Part shown: piece after piece, positions 34,325 through 43,550 of the stretch
Numbering within the stretch: the first letter of the stretch is position 1
Layout of the letters: the number at the start of each line of letters is the position of its first letter
From: JAPYTK01 sp964401935
Lineage (GTDB): Bacteria > Myxococcota_A > Polyangia > Polyangiales > Polyangiaceae
Length of the DNA: 64,000 nt
Assembly (NCBI GenBank): GCA_964401935.1
Contig: CAYOAL010000026.1
Coordinates: 1-64,000, forward strand
Direction of reading: 5' to 3'
Made by a program: the position numbers and the translations under genes
Notes under the pieces: model-generated
Seen by the model: the letters and a program-made list of their open reading frames with translations, nothing else
Databases searched by the model: none
What the model was told of the DNA's origin: nothing

Positions 34325-37300
34325 ATGCAGCCAGGTGATGTGGTTGCTGAACGCTTCGAGCTGAAATCGCTGCCTGCGGCTCACGGAGGTACGGCGGCGA
34401 TCTTTCGTGCGTTCGATCGCGAGACCGGCGCCACCGTCGCGCTGAAGGTGAGCTATGGGCGCCAGGCCCGGGATGCGCGCCGATTCGCCCGCGAGGCCGA
34501 GTATCTGGCGCGGTTCGATCACCTCTCCATCGTGGGCTACATCGCGCACGGCACGGCGCAGGGAGTGGCCTACATCGCCCTCGAGTGGCTCTCCGGCGAG
34601 AGCTTGGAGAAGCGGCTCGCGCGGGTGGGGCTCACCTTGGAGGAGACCGTGGCGATGGCGGGGCAGGTGGCGAGCGCGCTCGAGCACGCCCACGCCCACG
34701 GCGTGATGCACCGCGACATCCAGCCCGGCAACCTGTTCCTCGTCGACGGCAAGCCGGAGCGGGTAAAGGTGCTCGGCTTCGGCGTAGCCGGTGACGTGGA
34801 CGGGCGCGGCACTTGGGATCAGATGTCGGGAGCGCCGATGTACATGTCGCCCGAGCAGCTCGGCGGTGCGGTGATCGACTGGCGCTCGGACATCTTCTCG
34901 CTCGGCTGCGTGCTCTATGAGTGCGTCAGCGGCCGGCGCGCTTTCGCCGGCGACACCCTCATGGAGATCGTCTCTCAGGTGATGCTGTCGGAGGCGGAGC
35001 CGCTGCCGGCGCTGCCCCCGGCCGTTCGTTCGCAGCTCGAGCCGCTGGTGTCGCAGATGCTCGCCAAGGAGCCGCTCGACCGCCCCAAGGCGGGCCGCAT
35101 CGCGCGCGACCTCGAGGCGCTGCGGCGGACGCTCGAGCCCGAGCCGGCGCGCCCGGCGCAGCAAGCCGCGCCTCGAATGGGCGAGGAGCGCAGGCTGGTG
35201 TGTGTGGCGGTGGCCCATGCTCCGGCGCAGCCTTCCCCGCTCGACAAGAGCACGGCGAAGCTGGTCGACATGCACTCCAACGAGATGGCCATCGCGACCG
35301 ATCTCGCGCGATCGTTCGGCGCGAGCGTGGCGCACGTGCCCGGGATGGGGCTGCTCGTCGTTCCCGACGCGCGTTTCCTGGTGACCGACCAGCTCGCGCT
35401 CGTGGCACGCTGTGCGCTCGCGCTCTCGGCCGCGCTGCCGGAGATGGGGGTAGGGCTCGCGGCACGTCGCGAGGTGGTGAAGGGAGGAGGCTGGCCCTTC
35501 GGCGAGGCGGTGTCGGTGGCGAGCGAGCTGGCCGAGCGTGCGGAGCGCGAGGTCTTGGTCGATCCCTCGGTGGCCGAGCTGCTCGGTCGACGTTTTCGCG
35601 TCACCGAGACGGGGCGAGGCAAGGTGTTGCTCGCTTACGATCCCTCCGCCGAAGTGACCACGGTGGGACGCGACGCCCGCTTCGTGGGCCGGGCGCCGGA
35701 GGTGAGGATGCTCGCCGACAAACTCGAGCGGGTCGTGGCCCAACGCCAGCCCGTCGCCACCCTCCTCACCGGACCGGCGGGGGTGGGAAAGAGCCGCCTC
35801 CTGCGCGAGGTGCTGCGCGCGTTGGTGGGCGACGGGGTGGGGATGCACCTGTTGGTGGGGCGCGGAGATCCGATCGGCGCCGGGTCGCCGTTCGCGATGG
35901 CCGCGCAAGCGCTGTACAACGCGATCGAGGCCGGACCCAACGACTCGCCATCACGTCTCTATGCGGCCCTCGAGCGACGGCTTGCGACGATCGGGCTGCG
36001 AGAGCACGCGAGCAAGGTGGTGGCCTACCTCGGCGCGCTCCTCGGCTTGCCCCCGGCTCAGCACGCTGCCGAGCTCGCGTGGGCGCTCCGCGACGCTGCC
36101 CTGATGGCCGACGGCATTCGCTGGGCGTTCTCGGAGTGGCTCCGCCACGAGGCGTCGGGCCAGCAGCTCTTGGTGCTCGTGATCGAAGATCTGCACTGGG
36201 GTGACTACCCCACCGTGCGCCTGGTGTTGGGGGCGCTGAACACCCTGACCGACGTGCCCCTCATGGTGTTCGCGCTGGGCCGCCCCGAGGTGGAGGAACG
36301 CTTCGGTGAGCTCGCGCGGGCCTCGGAGCGCATCGAGCTCGGGGGCCTCGCGCCCGAGCAGGCCCAAGAGCTCGCCGGCGACCTGCTCGGGACGCGGGCC
36401 ACTCCCGCGCTGGTACAGCGCCTCGTGCAGCGGGGCGGGGGCAACCCGCTCTACATGCGCGAGCTCGCCGCCTTGCCCCACCATCGCGACGAGAGCCTGC
36501 CCGAGACGGTGCTGTCGACGGCGGAGGCCAACATCGAGCGCCTCGCTCCCCCCGCGCGCCGCTTGCTGCGTGCCGCCAGTGTGTTCGGGGAGGTGTTCTG
36601 GCCTTCGGGCATCGTGGTGCTGCTCGGGCAGTGGCACGCCGAAGAGGTGTCGACGTGGCTCCCGTGGCTGGAGGGAGAAGGGATCATCGAGCGGCGGGCC
36701 GGCGCGGAGCTCGAGGGGGAGCCGGGCTACGCCTTCCACGCGCAGCTCCTTCGCGACGTCGCCTACGCCATGTTGTCCGACGCGGATCGCGCGGCATCGC
36801 ACCGGCTCGCCGCCGAGTGGCTCGAGCAACATCGCGAAGCCGATGCGCTCATCCTCGCCGAGCAGTGGATGCGCGGCGGGGCCCCGTCCCGAGCGGTGGA
36901 GCACTTTCGTCGCGCGGCGGAGAAGGCGATGGCGGGCCACGACTTTCGCGGCACCATCGACTACGCCGAGCGTGCGGTGCGCTGCGGCCCGCGAGGTGAG
37001 CTGCTCGGTGGCCTCCACCTGCTCATCGCGACCGCTCACGACTGGGACACCGACAACGCGGCCTGCGCCGCCGCCGCCGAGGCCGCTCTCGCGCACCTCA
37101 AGCACGGCTCGGGGAGCTGGTTCACCGCGTTCGTGCTGGCCATCATCTCCCGCCTGCGCCTCGCCGGTGCCGAAGGCGTCACCGACCTGTGTGACCAGCT
37201 CGAGGCGGTCGCCGGCGCGATGATCGCCACCGAGGAAGAGGTGATCGCCCTCGCGCGAACCTCGGGCTACCTCACGATGTATGGCGATCTCGATCAGGGG

Positions 37301-38179
37301 TGGTCGTTCTTTCGGCGGGCGGAGCATCGCGCTCAGCAGTTTGAGCGGCAGAGCCCGCTGCTCCGAGGCTGGCTCTCCTGGGCGCGGGCGTGGCAAGCCC
37401 AGGCGGCGGGGGATCTAGCGCTCACGCTCGGCCACGACACGGCCTCGATGCTGGCCTTCGACGAGGCAGGCGATCTCCGGAACCTCTGCTATGCGCGCAG
37501 CAACGTTGGCTACGCCCAGATGCGCCTCGGCTTGTTCGAGGAGGCCGAATCGTCGCTGTCGCTCGCGCTCGACACCGCGCAGCGCCTCGGTCTCCGCACC
37601 ATCGCGTCGGGCGCCGCCCACAACCTGGGTTTGGTGCAGGGCCTCCTCCACCACCACGCTGTCGCGGTGGAGACCGAGCTCGCCGCCATCGCCCTGTTCT
37701 CGAGCCTGCGGTCGGGCCGCGGTGAGACGATGGCGACCGAGTATCTGGCGCGGATTCACCTCATGCGGGGCGACCTCGCGGCGGCGGAGGATGCCGCCCG
37801 CCGCGCGCGCAGCATGGCCGGCGACTGGCCGAGCTTGGTGGCCATCTGCTCGGCGTCGCTCGCCCGGGTGCTGGTGGCTCGTGGTGCCTTCGAGGAGGCG
37901 CAGCGAGCGGCGGAGCACGGCGTCGAGCTGTTCGAGGTGCACGGGAGCGCCGATGGCGAGGAGCACTTCATCATGTCTGCGATGGCCGAGACGCTCCTTC
38001 GACTCGGGCGCGTGGAGGAGGCGCGGGCGGTGTTGCGCGACGCCTGCGACACCTTGCACGCAGCGGCCGCACGCATCGCCGACGACCGGCTGCGCTGGGC
38101 GTTCCTCCACAACGTGCCCGAGCATCGAAGCTTGCTCGAGCTCTCGCGCACCCTCGTGCCCGACGAGCGTTCGTCGTGA
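34325..38179 (+). CDS. Kinase-like - cyclase-like - AAA ATPase - TPR signalling protein
   Basis: 1284 residues from ATG 34325. The kinase fold (about 8-270) keeps VALK and HRD but reads HRDIQPGN (Lys of HRDxK replaced by Gln) and LGFG in place of DFG, so the metal-binding Asp is lost and activity is doubtful. The glycine loop is also poor (AAHGGTAAIF). About 290-440 looks like a decayed nucleotide cyclase domain (EERRLVCVAVAH at the start, GEAVSVASELAERA in the middle). The ATPase starts at GPAGVGKSRLLREV near 482, with VIEDLHWGD as Walker B. The last 500 residues are TPR-type repeats. The layout recalls the kinase/cyclase fusions linked to TOMM clusters in Plesiocystis (TIGR03903), but no TOMM genes are present. 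Confidence 0.85.
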   Translation: MQPGDVVAERFELKSLPAAHGGTAAIFRAFDRETGATVALKVSYGRQARDARRFAREAEYLARFDHLSIVGYIAHGTAQGVAYIALEWLSGESLEKRLARVGLTLEETVAMAGQVASALEHAHAHGVMHRDIQPGNLFLVDGKPERVKVLGFGVAGDVDGRGTWDQMSGAPMYMSPEQLGGAVIDWRSDIFSLGCVLYECVSGRRAFAGDTLMEIVSQVMLSEAEPLPALPPAVRSQLEPLVSQMLAKEPLDRPKAGRIARDLEALRRTLEPEPARPAQQAAPRMGEERRLVCVAVAHAPAQPSPLDKSTAKLVDMHSNEMAIATDLARSFGASVAHVPGMGLLVVPDARFLVTDQLALVARCALALSAALPEMGVGLAARREVVKGGGWPFGEAVSVASELAERAEREVLVDPSVAELLGRRFRVTETGRGKVLLAYDPSAEVTTVGRDARFVGRAPEVRMLADKLERVVAQRQPVATLLTGPAGVGKSRLLREVLRALVGDGVGMHLLVGRGDPIGAGSPFAMAAQALYNAIEAGPNDSPSRLYAALERRLATIGLREHASKVVAYLGALLGLPPAQHAAELAWALRDAALMADGIRWAFSEWLRHEASGQQLLVLVIEDLHWGDYPTVRLVLGALNTLTDVPLMVFALGRPEVEERFGELARASERIELGGLAPEQAQELAGDLLGTRATPALVQRLVQRGGGNPLYMRELAALPHHRDESLPETVLSTAEANIERLAPPARRLLRAASVFGEVFWPSGIVVLLGQWHAEEVSTWLPWLEGEGIIERRAGAELEGEPGYAFHAQLLRDVAYAMLSDADRAASHRLAAEWLEQHREADALILAEQWMRGGAPSRAVEHFRRAAEKAMAGHDFRGTIDYAERAVRCGPRGELLGGLHLLIATAHDWDTDNAACAAAAEAALAHLKHGSGSWFTAFVLAIISRLRLAGAEGVTDLCDQLEAVAGAMIATEEEVIALARTSGYLTMYGDLDQGWSFFRRAEHRAQQFERQSPLLRGWLSWARAWQAQAAGDLALTLGHDTASMLAFDEAGDLRNLCYARSNVGYAQMRLGLFEEAESSLSLALDTAQRLGLRTIASGAAHNLGLVQGLLHHHAVAVETELAAIALFSSLRSGRGETMATEYLARIHLMRGDLAAAEDAARRARSMAGDWPSLVAICSASLARVLVARGAFEEAQRAAEHGVELFEVHGSADGEEHFIMSAMAETLLRLGRVEEARAVLRDACDTLHAAAARIADDRLRWAFLHNVPEHRSLLELSRTLVPDERSS

Positions 38180-38224
38180 TGTCTTGAGTGGAGCAGGTGA
38201 GGGCAAAGAGCTTGGGCGAGGTGC

Positions 38225-39208
38225 TCAGGGCACGCGGCTCACGAGGCGAAGGGCGTCGGGTGGTGGCACCAGGCGCTTCCACTCCACGGGGGTCTCGGGC
38301 TCGTAGCCGAGGACGGTCTTGGCGCGGCGTCCACACAACACCCCGCTCCAGTGAAAGCGCCTCTGGTTGAGCGCGTAGCGAAACTCGCTCCCGTTCACCA
38401 GCGCGCGCAGTGAATAGAGCGGCGACAAAAAGGCGCCGAGGGTGGGCACGGCCACGCGTCCACTCAGGCGGATCGCCTCCGAGAGCGAGAGGGTGTCGGC
38501 GCCGGGGATGTTGAAGATGCCTTCGGCTTCGTTGTGCACGGCCGCGATGAACGCGCGCACCATGTCGTCGAGGGCGATGACGTTGAGGATCGGATCGAAC
38601 CCCCACGGCGTGAAGCACACCGGCGCGCTCAGGTAGTCGTGGAGCTGGCTCCCCATCCGTGGGGCCACGCACTCGGCGAATCGGAGCACCGCGATGTTCA
38701 TGCGCGACAGGCCGGTGTGCGTGCACACCGTGAGATCCGCCTCGACTCGGTCGCGAACCCACTGCGGAGCTCCTGGTGAGAGCTGGAGCGGCTCGAACTC
38801 GTCGATGATCGAGGGCTGCTGACCATCGATGCGATACACGTCGAACGAGCTCCGGAAGACGAAGCGGCGAATGGATGGGTGCTCCTCCGAGAGCGCGAGG
38901 AGCAGGCGTGTGGCCTCCACGTTGAGGCGGTGCGCGCGCGGACCTTCCGCCCGTGGGCTCCGGTGGGACGCGGTGTGGATCACCGTGGTGACGCCCCGCG
39001 CCGCGCCGTAGAGGAGATCGCGCAGGTTGCGCGCCCGCGTCAGATCGGTCGCCACGTAGCGATACCGCCGATCGGGGGTGCCTACCGGCGACGGCTCGTC
39101 GGGGCGCGCCACCGCGACCACCTCGTCGATCTGTGGATCGGCGAGCAAGCCCTTCACCAGCGCCACGCCGAGGGGAGTGGTCGCGCCCGTGACGAGCACC
39201 GCCGTCAA
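38225..39208 (-). CDS. NAD-dependent epimerase/SDR-like protein
   Basis: 327 residues, TTG start at 39208 forming a TTGA overlap with the stop of the acyltransferase gene. The Rossmann start is VLVTGATTPLGVALVKGLL, then a NAD-binding pattern and HTASHRSPRAEGP. I cannot find the catalytic YxxxK: the expected place reads WVRDRVEADL, so it may be a non-catalytic or atypical extended SDR. Third gene of a likely operon with the CBS-hemerythrin and acyltransferase genes. A role in lipid or sugar modification is a guess from that neighbour. Confidence 0.78.
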   Translation of the reverse strand: MTAVLVTGATTPLGVALVKGLLADPQIDEVVAVARPDEPSPVGTPDRRYRYVATDLTRARNLRDLLYGAARGVTTVIHTASHRSPRAEGPRAHRLNVEATRLLLALSEEHPSIRRFVFRSSFDVYRIDGQQPSIIDEFEPLQLSPGAPQWVRDRVEADLTVCTHTGLSRMNIAVLRFAECVAPRMGSQLHDYLSAPVCFTPWGFDPILNVIALDDMVRAFIAAVHNEAEGIFNIPGADTLSLSEAIRLSGRVAVPTLGAFLSPLYSLRALVNGSEFRYALNQRRFHWSGVLCGRRAKTVLGYEPETPVEWKRLVPPPDALRLVSRVP

Positions 39209-40065
39209 CGGAACACCCCTCTCCTCGCGGCCAACCCGTGATCGATCAGCTCGCGCACGCAGCCGGCCACCATCGCCGCCCCGCGGCCGAGCACGTCGGG
39301 GTGCGTGGCGAGCTCGGCGTCGAGCACCTCGTGGAGGTAGAGAGGAGCGCCATAGTAGATGTGGTAGTGCACCGGGAGGGGAAACGGGGTGAGCGTGACC
39401 GGCAGGTAGGGCGCCCCGAACAGCTTGGAGCCCACCGCGATGCGACCGATCTGCGGCATCTGCTCCTCGGCGCCGATGATGGCCACCGGCACCACCGGGA
39501 CGCGGTGCTTGAGCGCGAGCTCGATGTGACCCACCCGCCAGCTCTTGAGCTGGTAGCGCTCGCGAAAGTGCTTGCCGATCCCGGGGGTGCCCTCGGGGAA
39601 CACACCGACGAGCTCGCCGCGCTCGAGCAGGCGCGCCACGTTCGAGCGGCTCCCGCCCACCGCGCCGGTCCGCGCGAACATCGTGCTCACGAACGGCAGG
39701 TTGGGCACGAAATGATCGGCGATGACGCGGGCGAGGCGCGGAGGTGTCGAGCGTCGGGCGATGTCGGTCCACAACATCATGGCGTCGAAGGGGAGCGTGC
39801 CGCTGTGGTTGGCCGCGATGATCGCCGCGCCCTCCGCCGGGATGTGCTGGTGCCCCTCCGAGTGCACGCGAAACCACACGTCGTAGAGCCCGCGCATCAA
39901 GCCCATGCCAAACGCGACCCAGGCTCGGGCCACGCCGAACTCGTCCACCCCGTGGCCCAGATCGCGGATGGGCATCTGCGCGCAGCGACTCCGCTGCGCT
40001 TCGGGGGTGAGCACGGCGCTCAACACGTCGATGGTGTGGTGTTGGGTCGACGGCATGGGGGTCAC
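39205..40065 (-). CDS. PlsC-like lysophospholipid acyltransferase
   Basis: 286 residues, GTG start overlapping the upstream stop (GTGA); ATG 40056 is possible. The acyltransferase blocks are IIAANHSGTLPFDAMML near 82-98 and VGVFPEGTPGIGKHF near 155-169 (FPEG). The first block has His-x6-Asp rather than the common His-x4-Asp, as in the branch of PlsC relatives with NHSGxLPFD. A later segment, PVHYHIYYGAPLYL, is typical of this branch. It would acylate a lysophospholipid or related acceptor at the membrane. Confidence 0.85.
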   Translation of the reverse strand: MTPMPSTQHHTIDVLSAVLTPEAQRSRCAQMPIRDLGHGVDEFGVARAWVAFGMGLMRGLYDVWFRVHSEGHQHIPAEGAAIIAANHSGTLPFDAMMLWTDIARRSTPPRLARVIADHFVPNLPFVSTMFARTGAVGGSRSNVARLLERGELVGVFPEGTPGIGKHFRERYQLKSWRVGHIELALKHRVPVVPVAIIGAEEQMPQIGRIAVGSKLFGAPYLPVTLTPFPLPVHYHIYYGAPLYLHEVLDAELATHPDVLGRGAAMVAGCVRELIDHGLAARRGVFR

Positions 40066-40985
40066 GGGGAGGCGAGGGCGCGATCGAGCACCGCGGCCTC
40101 TTCGGCTTCGTGTCGAGCGATGGCGTCGGCGAGCTCGTCGGCGCCGGGCGCGAGCGTCGAGCGACCCTCTTCGGCGCGCCGCCGGTTCTCCTCGAGGAGC
40201 CGCTGCGCGAGGCCAAGGATCTCGGTGTGCCCTCTGCGGAGCATGGCGATGGCGACGCCTCGCTCGGGCTGCTCCTCCACGAGCTGATCGAAGATGCCGC
40301 CGATCTGCTCCTCTCGCGCGAAGTGCTGCACGAGGAACGTCTCGAGCTCGGCGGTGGCGACCGCCGCGGCGGCCGGGTGCTGGGCCGCTTTGAGCCGGGT
40401 CACGCGGGTCGCGAGCAGCTCCTCCTCGATCTGCCGAGGGTGGCTCCGCCCCGGTCGCTCGGCGGCCTTGGCGAGCGTGTCGTAGGCGAGGATCATCACG
40501 TCGGTGGTGGTGATGATCCCGGCGAGCGCGCCGTCGTCGTCGACCACCGGCAGCCCGTTGAACCGGTGCTGGAGCATCAGCGCGACCGCCTCGTAGGCCG
40601 GGGCCTTGAGGGACACGGTGACCGGGTCGCGGCTCATCACTTGGGCGACCCTGGCGTCGGGCGCCGCGAGCTTCATGTCCTTGTCGGAGAGCATGGCACA
40701 GAGCGCTCCGGCGTCGTCGACCACCGCGAGGTGTCGCACGTCGGCTTGTCGCATCGTGGCCTCGGCGACCTCGATGCTGTGCTCGGGTGAGACCACGAAC
40801 ACCACGCGGGTCATCAGTCGCTCGACGGTGAGCGCGACCTCCTCGGGCTGGGCGCTGCCAGGGGGTCTGTGGCTCGCCCGCCCCTCGTTCATCGCGCCGT
40901 CGTTCGTCGTACCCTTGTCTGCCGCACCTCCGCTCGAGCCTTCGTTCGTCGTCATCGCGTCTTCCCTCATGGCTCCCTCCGTCAT
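40062..40985 (-). CDS. CBS-domain pair with C-terminal hemerythrin-like domain
   Basis: 307 residues from ATG 40985; ATGs at 40970 and 40955 are also in frame and the first 36 residues are low complexity, so the start is unsure. Two CBS motifs lie at about 45-165 (LTVERLMTRVVFVVSPEHS; HRFNGLPVVDDDGALAGIIT), which usually bind adenosine nucleotides. The C-terminal region (about 200-305) has spaced His/Glu pairs, HFAREEQIGG, RRGHTEIL and RHEAEEA, as in hemerythrin HHE domains that bind di-iron and sense oxygen or NO. The first expected His is not obvious. Divergent from a universal stress protein, a typical stress or hypoxia pairing. Confidence 0.8.
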   Translation of the reverse strand: MTEGAMREDAMTTNEGSSGGAADKGTTNDGAMNEGRASHRPPGSAQPEEVALTVERLMTRVVFVVSPEHSIEVAEATMRQADVRHLAVVDDAGALCAMLSDKDMKLAAPDARVAQVMSRDPVTVSLKAPAYEAVALMLQHRFNGLPVVDDDGALAGIITTTDVMILAYDTLAKAAERPGRSHPRQIEEELLATRVTRLKAAQHPAAAAVATAELETFLVQHFAREEQIGGIFDQLVEEQPERGVAIAMLRRGHTEILGLAQRLLEENRRRAEEGRSTLAPGADELADAIARHEAEEAAVLDRALASP

Positions 40986-41135
40986 GGCTCCGTCCCTGGT
41001 CTTGTCCCTGGTCACGCCTTCAAGGGGACGTGCTCGCCCCGCGCCGGTGGGCGCCAGCGTTCGACGCGCCCGATCAAAGCAAGGGGTGTGCCCCGCCACG
41101 GTGTCCGAGCGTGGACCACGCTCCAGGGTGCTGGT

Positions 41136-42047
41136 ATGCGGCTTGCGAGGTTCGGACACGTGAGCAAGACGACGAGTCGCGAGGGATTGGTCCTGGTGGG
41201 TGATGATCTCGGTGCCGGTGGCGCCGAGGCGCTGCGTCAGGGGCACGCGCTGGCACGGAGTCGGGGGGTGCCGCTGGCGGTCGTCCACGCGGTCCCCGAT
41301 CCGGGGCCGATCGAGGCGCTCCTCGGGTCGCTCGATGGAACGAGCGGTCACGAGCTCGCGCACCTCACCGCGCAGGCTCGGGCCACCTTGACGGCGCGGG
41401 TGGAGCGACTCACCCACGAGCACGGGATCACCGTGCACGTGGTGACCGGTTCGCCGCACCGTGTGGTGCTGCACGAGGCCGAGCGCCTCGGCGCCGCCTG
41501 CGTGGTGGTGGGCGCTAGCTCGCGCGAACCGACCGAAGCGTTCTTTCTCGGCTCGAGCGCGGCCCAGATCGTCCGGCACGCGGAGGTGTCGGTGCTCGTC
41601 GTCCGCTCCGGCGAAGAGGGAGGGCCCGTGCTCGTGGCCACCGACCTGTCGGATCCCGCGCTCCCGGCCGTGCAGCAGGGGATCGCAGAGGCCAAGCGGC
41701 GCGACGCGAGGCTGGTGCTCCTGCACATGCTCGATCTCGCGCACCCGATGCTCTCGGCGCTCGAGCCGGCGGTCGTGATCGACGACGAGAGCGCCAAGCA
41801 GCTCAAGGCCTCGTGTCACCAGACGCTGGCCGGCGCCCTGGCCCGCTTCGGCGCCGAGGGCACCACCGAGGTGGCGGAGGGCTCCCCCACCCGCGGCATC
41901 GTCGAGGTGGCGGCCCGGCTCGAGGCGTCGCTGGTGGTCGTCGGCACCCACGGACGGACGGGGCTCGCCCGAGTGGCGCTCGGCTCGGTTGCGGAGGCCG
42001 TCGTGAGACGCTCGCCGTGTTCGGTGTGGGTCGCGCGCAATCCCTGA
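41136..42047 (+). CDS. Tandem universal stress protein
   Basis: 303 residues from ATG 41136 (AGGG 7-8 nt upstream; GTG 41160 is possible). Two Usp domains. The second has the full ATP-binding signature GTHGRTGLARVALGS, the first a decayed one (GASSREPTEAFFLGSS), so one domain probably binds ATP and the other is structural. Such proteins help survival under stress, low oxygen or starvation. The 150-bp divergent spacer to the CBS-hemerythrin gene has no clear operator beyond one half-site (GATCAA, 41072-41077). Confidence 0.87.
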   Translation: MRLARFGHVSKTTSREGLVLVGDDLGAGGAEALRQGHALARSRGVPLAVVHAVPDPGPIEALLGSLDGTSGHELAHLTAQARATLTARVERLTHEHGITVHVVTGSPHRVVLHEAERLGAACVVVGASSREPTEAFFLGSSAAQIVRHAEVSVLVVRSGEEGGPVLVATDLSDPALPAVQQGIAEAKRRDARLVLLHMLDLAHPMLSALEPAVVIDDESAKQLKASCHQTLAGALARFGAEGTTEVAEGSPTRGIVEVAARLEASLVVVGTHGRTGLARVALGSVAEAVVRRSPCSVWVARNP

Positions 42048-42062
42048 CGCGCCAGCAGCCCC

Positions 42063-42086
42063 TGCGCATTAAGCGCAATTGTTGCG
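42063..42086. promoter_or_regulatory. Overlapping inverted repeats between usp and the DUF547 gene
   Basis: TGCGC-ATTAA-GCGCA (42063-42077) overlaps CGCAA-TTG-TTGCG (42074-42086), both perfect 5-bp arms, so two alternative hairpins or a DNA operator. They lie between the stress-protein stop and the next Shine-Dalgarno. Confidence 0.35.
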
Positions 42087-42099
42087 TGAGGAGGATGTC

Positions 42100-43449
42100 G
42101 TGGCCGCAAGCTCTCTCTTGTCCAAGCTCGTCGCCGTAGCGGCCATCGTGGTCGGCTGCACACCGCCGACCATGGACCCGAGCGCCTCGGCGCCGCCGTG
42201 GTCGCACCTCGCCGTGCAGCACGACGAGCTCGCGGTCCTGCTCGAGCGCTACGTCGGCATCGACGGCGCCGTCGACTACGCGCGCTGGAAGGCGAACGCC
42301 GCCGACGTCGCGACCCTCAACGCGTACGTGAAGGATCTTGCCGCCCATCCACCGTCGGTGTTTCCCGAGCTCTTCCCCGACGAGGCGAGCGAGCTCGCCT
42401 TTTGGCTCAACCTCTACAACGCGCTGGTGATCCGCGAGATCGTGGCCCGATGGCCTCTCACCTCGATGAACGAGCTCCCCGCGTCGGGGGTGGCAGGGGC
42501 GGGACGCGGTCTGTTGCACGATCTCCGCTTCGAGGTGGGGAGCCGCTCGATGCGCCTTTACGACATCGAGGCCACGATCATCCGCCTCCGGTTCAAAGAT
42601 CCGCGCGCGCTCCTCGCCATCAGCTGCGGCACGCGCTCGTGTCCGGTGCTCCCGTCGAGCCCGCTCGATGGCGTCTCGCTCGACAGGAGGCTCGAACAGG
42701 CGGCCCGCTCGTTCATCAACCACGCGAACAACGTCACGGTCGACGACGCAGAGCGGCGCGTCTTCCTCTCACCGATCCTCGGCTGGTATCGGTCCGACTT
42801 CGTGGCCCTCGTCGCCCGGCGGAGCGTGCATCCCGCGCCTTCCATCCTCGATTTTGCGCGCATGTACGCCCAAGGCGAGCTCGCGGCAGCCTTGAGCCGC
42901 GCCGAGGCCGGCCGCTACCGCGTCGAGTACAAGCCGTTCGACTGGCGCATCCATCGCGTCGGTCCACCGCCGCCGCCGCTCACCACCCCAGCGGAGAGGA
43001 GCTACGTCGCGTCGGGGGAGCCGCTCCCCCCCCTGAGGCTCCGCACGGTGGACGGCGCCCCCATCGATCTCGCGGCGGCGCGTGGCAGCGTGGTGCTGCT
43101 CGACTTCTGGGCCACGTGGTGCAAGCCGTGCCTGTGGTCGTTTCCGCGCTACGCGGAGCTCGCGCTCGCGCACGAGAAGCGAGGTCTATCCATCGTCGCG
43201 GTGGCCACCGACGAGGCGCCGGAGCCGGTGGCGGCCTTCGCCAAGGACAACAACGTCGGCATCACGATCGCGTTCGACGTGGGCAAGGTGGCCGGCGCGC
43301 CGCCGCTGTCGGTGATCACCCTGCCGACCGTGCTGCTCATCGATCGCGCCGGCGTCATCCGCTTTCGGCACGAGGGGTACGAGCCCGCCGGGTTCGAGGC
43401 CCTCGAGCGAGAGATCGAGCTGTTGCTCGACGAGCCCCCGCCCCAGTGA
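42100..43449 (+). CDS. Lipoprotein fusion of DUF547 and a TlpA-like thioredoxin domain
   Basis: 449 residues from GTG 42100, chosen because AGGAGG lies 5-6 nt upstream and the start yields a lipoprotein signal ending VVGC. Residues about 25-260 match DUF547: FWLNLYNALVIREI and LLAISCGTRSCPVLPSSPLD. Residues about 310-445 form a thioredoxin fold with the active site FWATWCKPCLWSFPRY and the cis-Pro region TLPTVLLIDRAG. DUF547 proteins are secreted and of unknown chemistry, and the fusion suggests a redox partner or cysteine substrate. The SCGTRSC motif of the DUF547 part could be reduced by the thioredoxin part (inference). Confidence 0.85.
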   Translation: MAASSLLSKLVAVAAIVVGCTPPTMDPSASAPPWSHLAVQHDELAVLLERYVGIDGAVDYARWKANAADVATLNAYVKDLAAHPPSVFPELFPDEASELAFWLNLYNALVIREIVARWPLTSMNELPASGVAGAGRGLLHDLRFEVGSRSMRLYDIEATIIRLRFKDPRALLAISCGTRSCPVLPSSPLDGVSLDRRLEQAARSFINHANNVTVDDAERRVFLSPILGWYRSDFVALVARRSVHPAPSILDFARMYAQGELAAALSRAEAGRYRVEYKPFDWRIHRVGPPPPPLTTPAERSYVASGEPLPPLRLRTVDGAPIDLAAARGSVVLLDFWATWCKPCLWSFPRYAELALAHEKRGLSIVAVATDEAPEPVAAFAKDNNVGITIAFDVGKVAGAPPLSVITLPTVLLIDRAGVIRFRHEGYEPAGFEALEREIELLLDEPPPQ

Positions 43450-43550
43450 CCGCGACCACCCGGGCGAGGGTCGGACGGCTGCGCCGACCCCCGTCGAGGG
43501 TCGTCCCGAGCGCTCTCGTCGCGCGCCGCCACCGAGCTGGGCGCGCCGCG

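Noticed and set aside
34325..38179. TOMM (thiazole/oxazole-modified peptide) cluster suggested by the kinase/cyclase-like layout
   Set aside because: No cyclodehydratase, dehydrogenase or precursor peptide gene lies nearby.
41072..41077. FNR box in the stress-protein/CBS-hemerythrin divergent region
   Set aside because: Only one half (GATCAA) is present; the other half does not match at the proper spacing.
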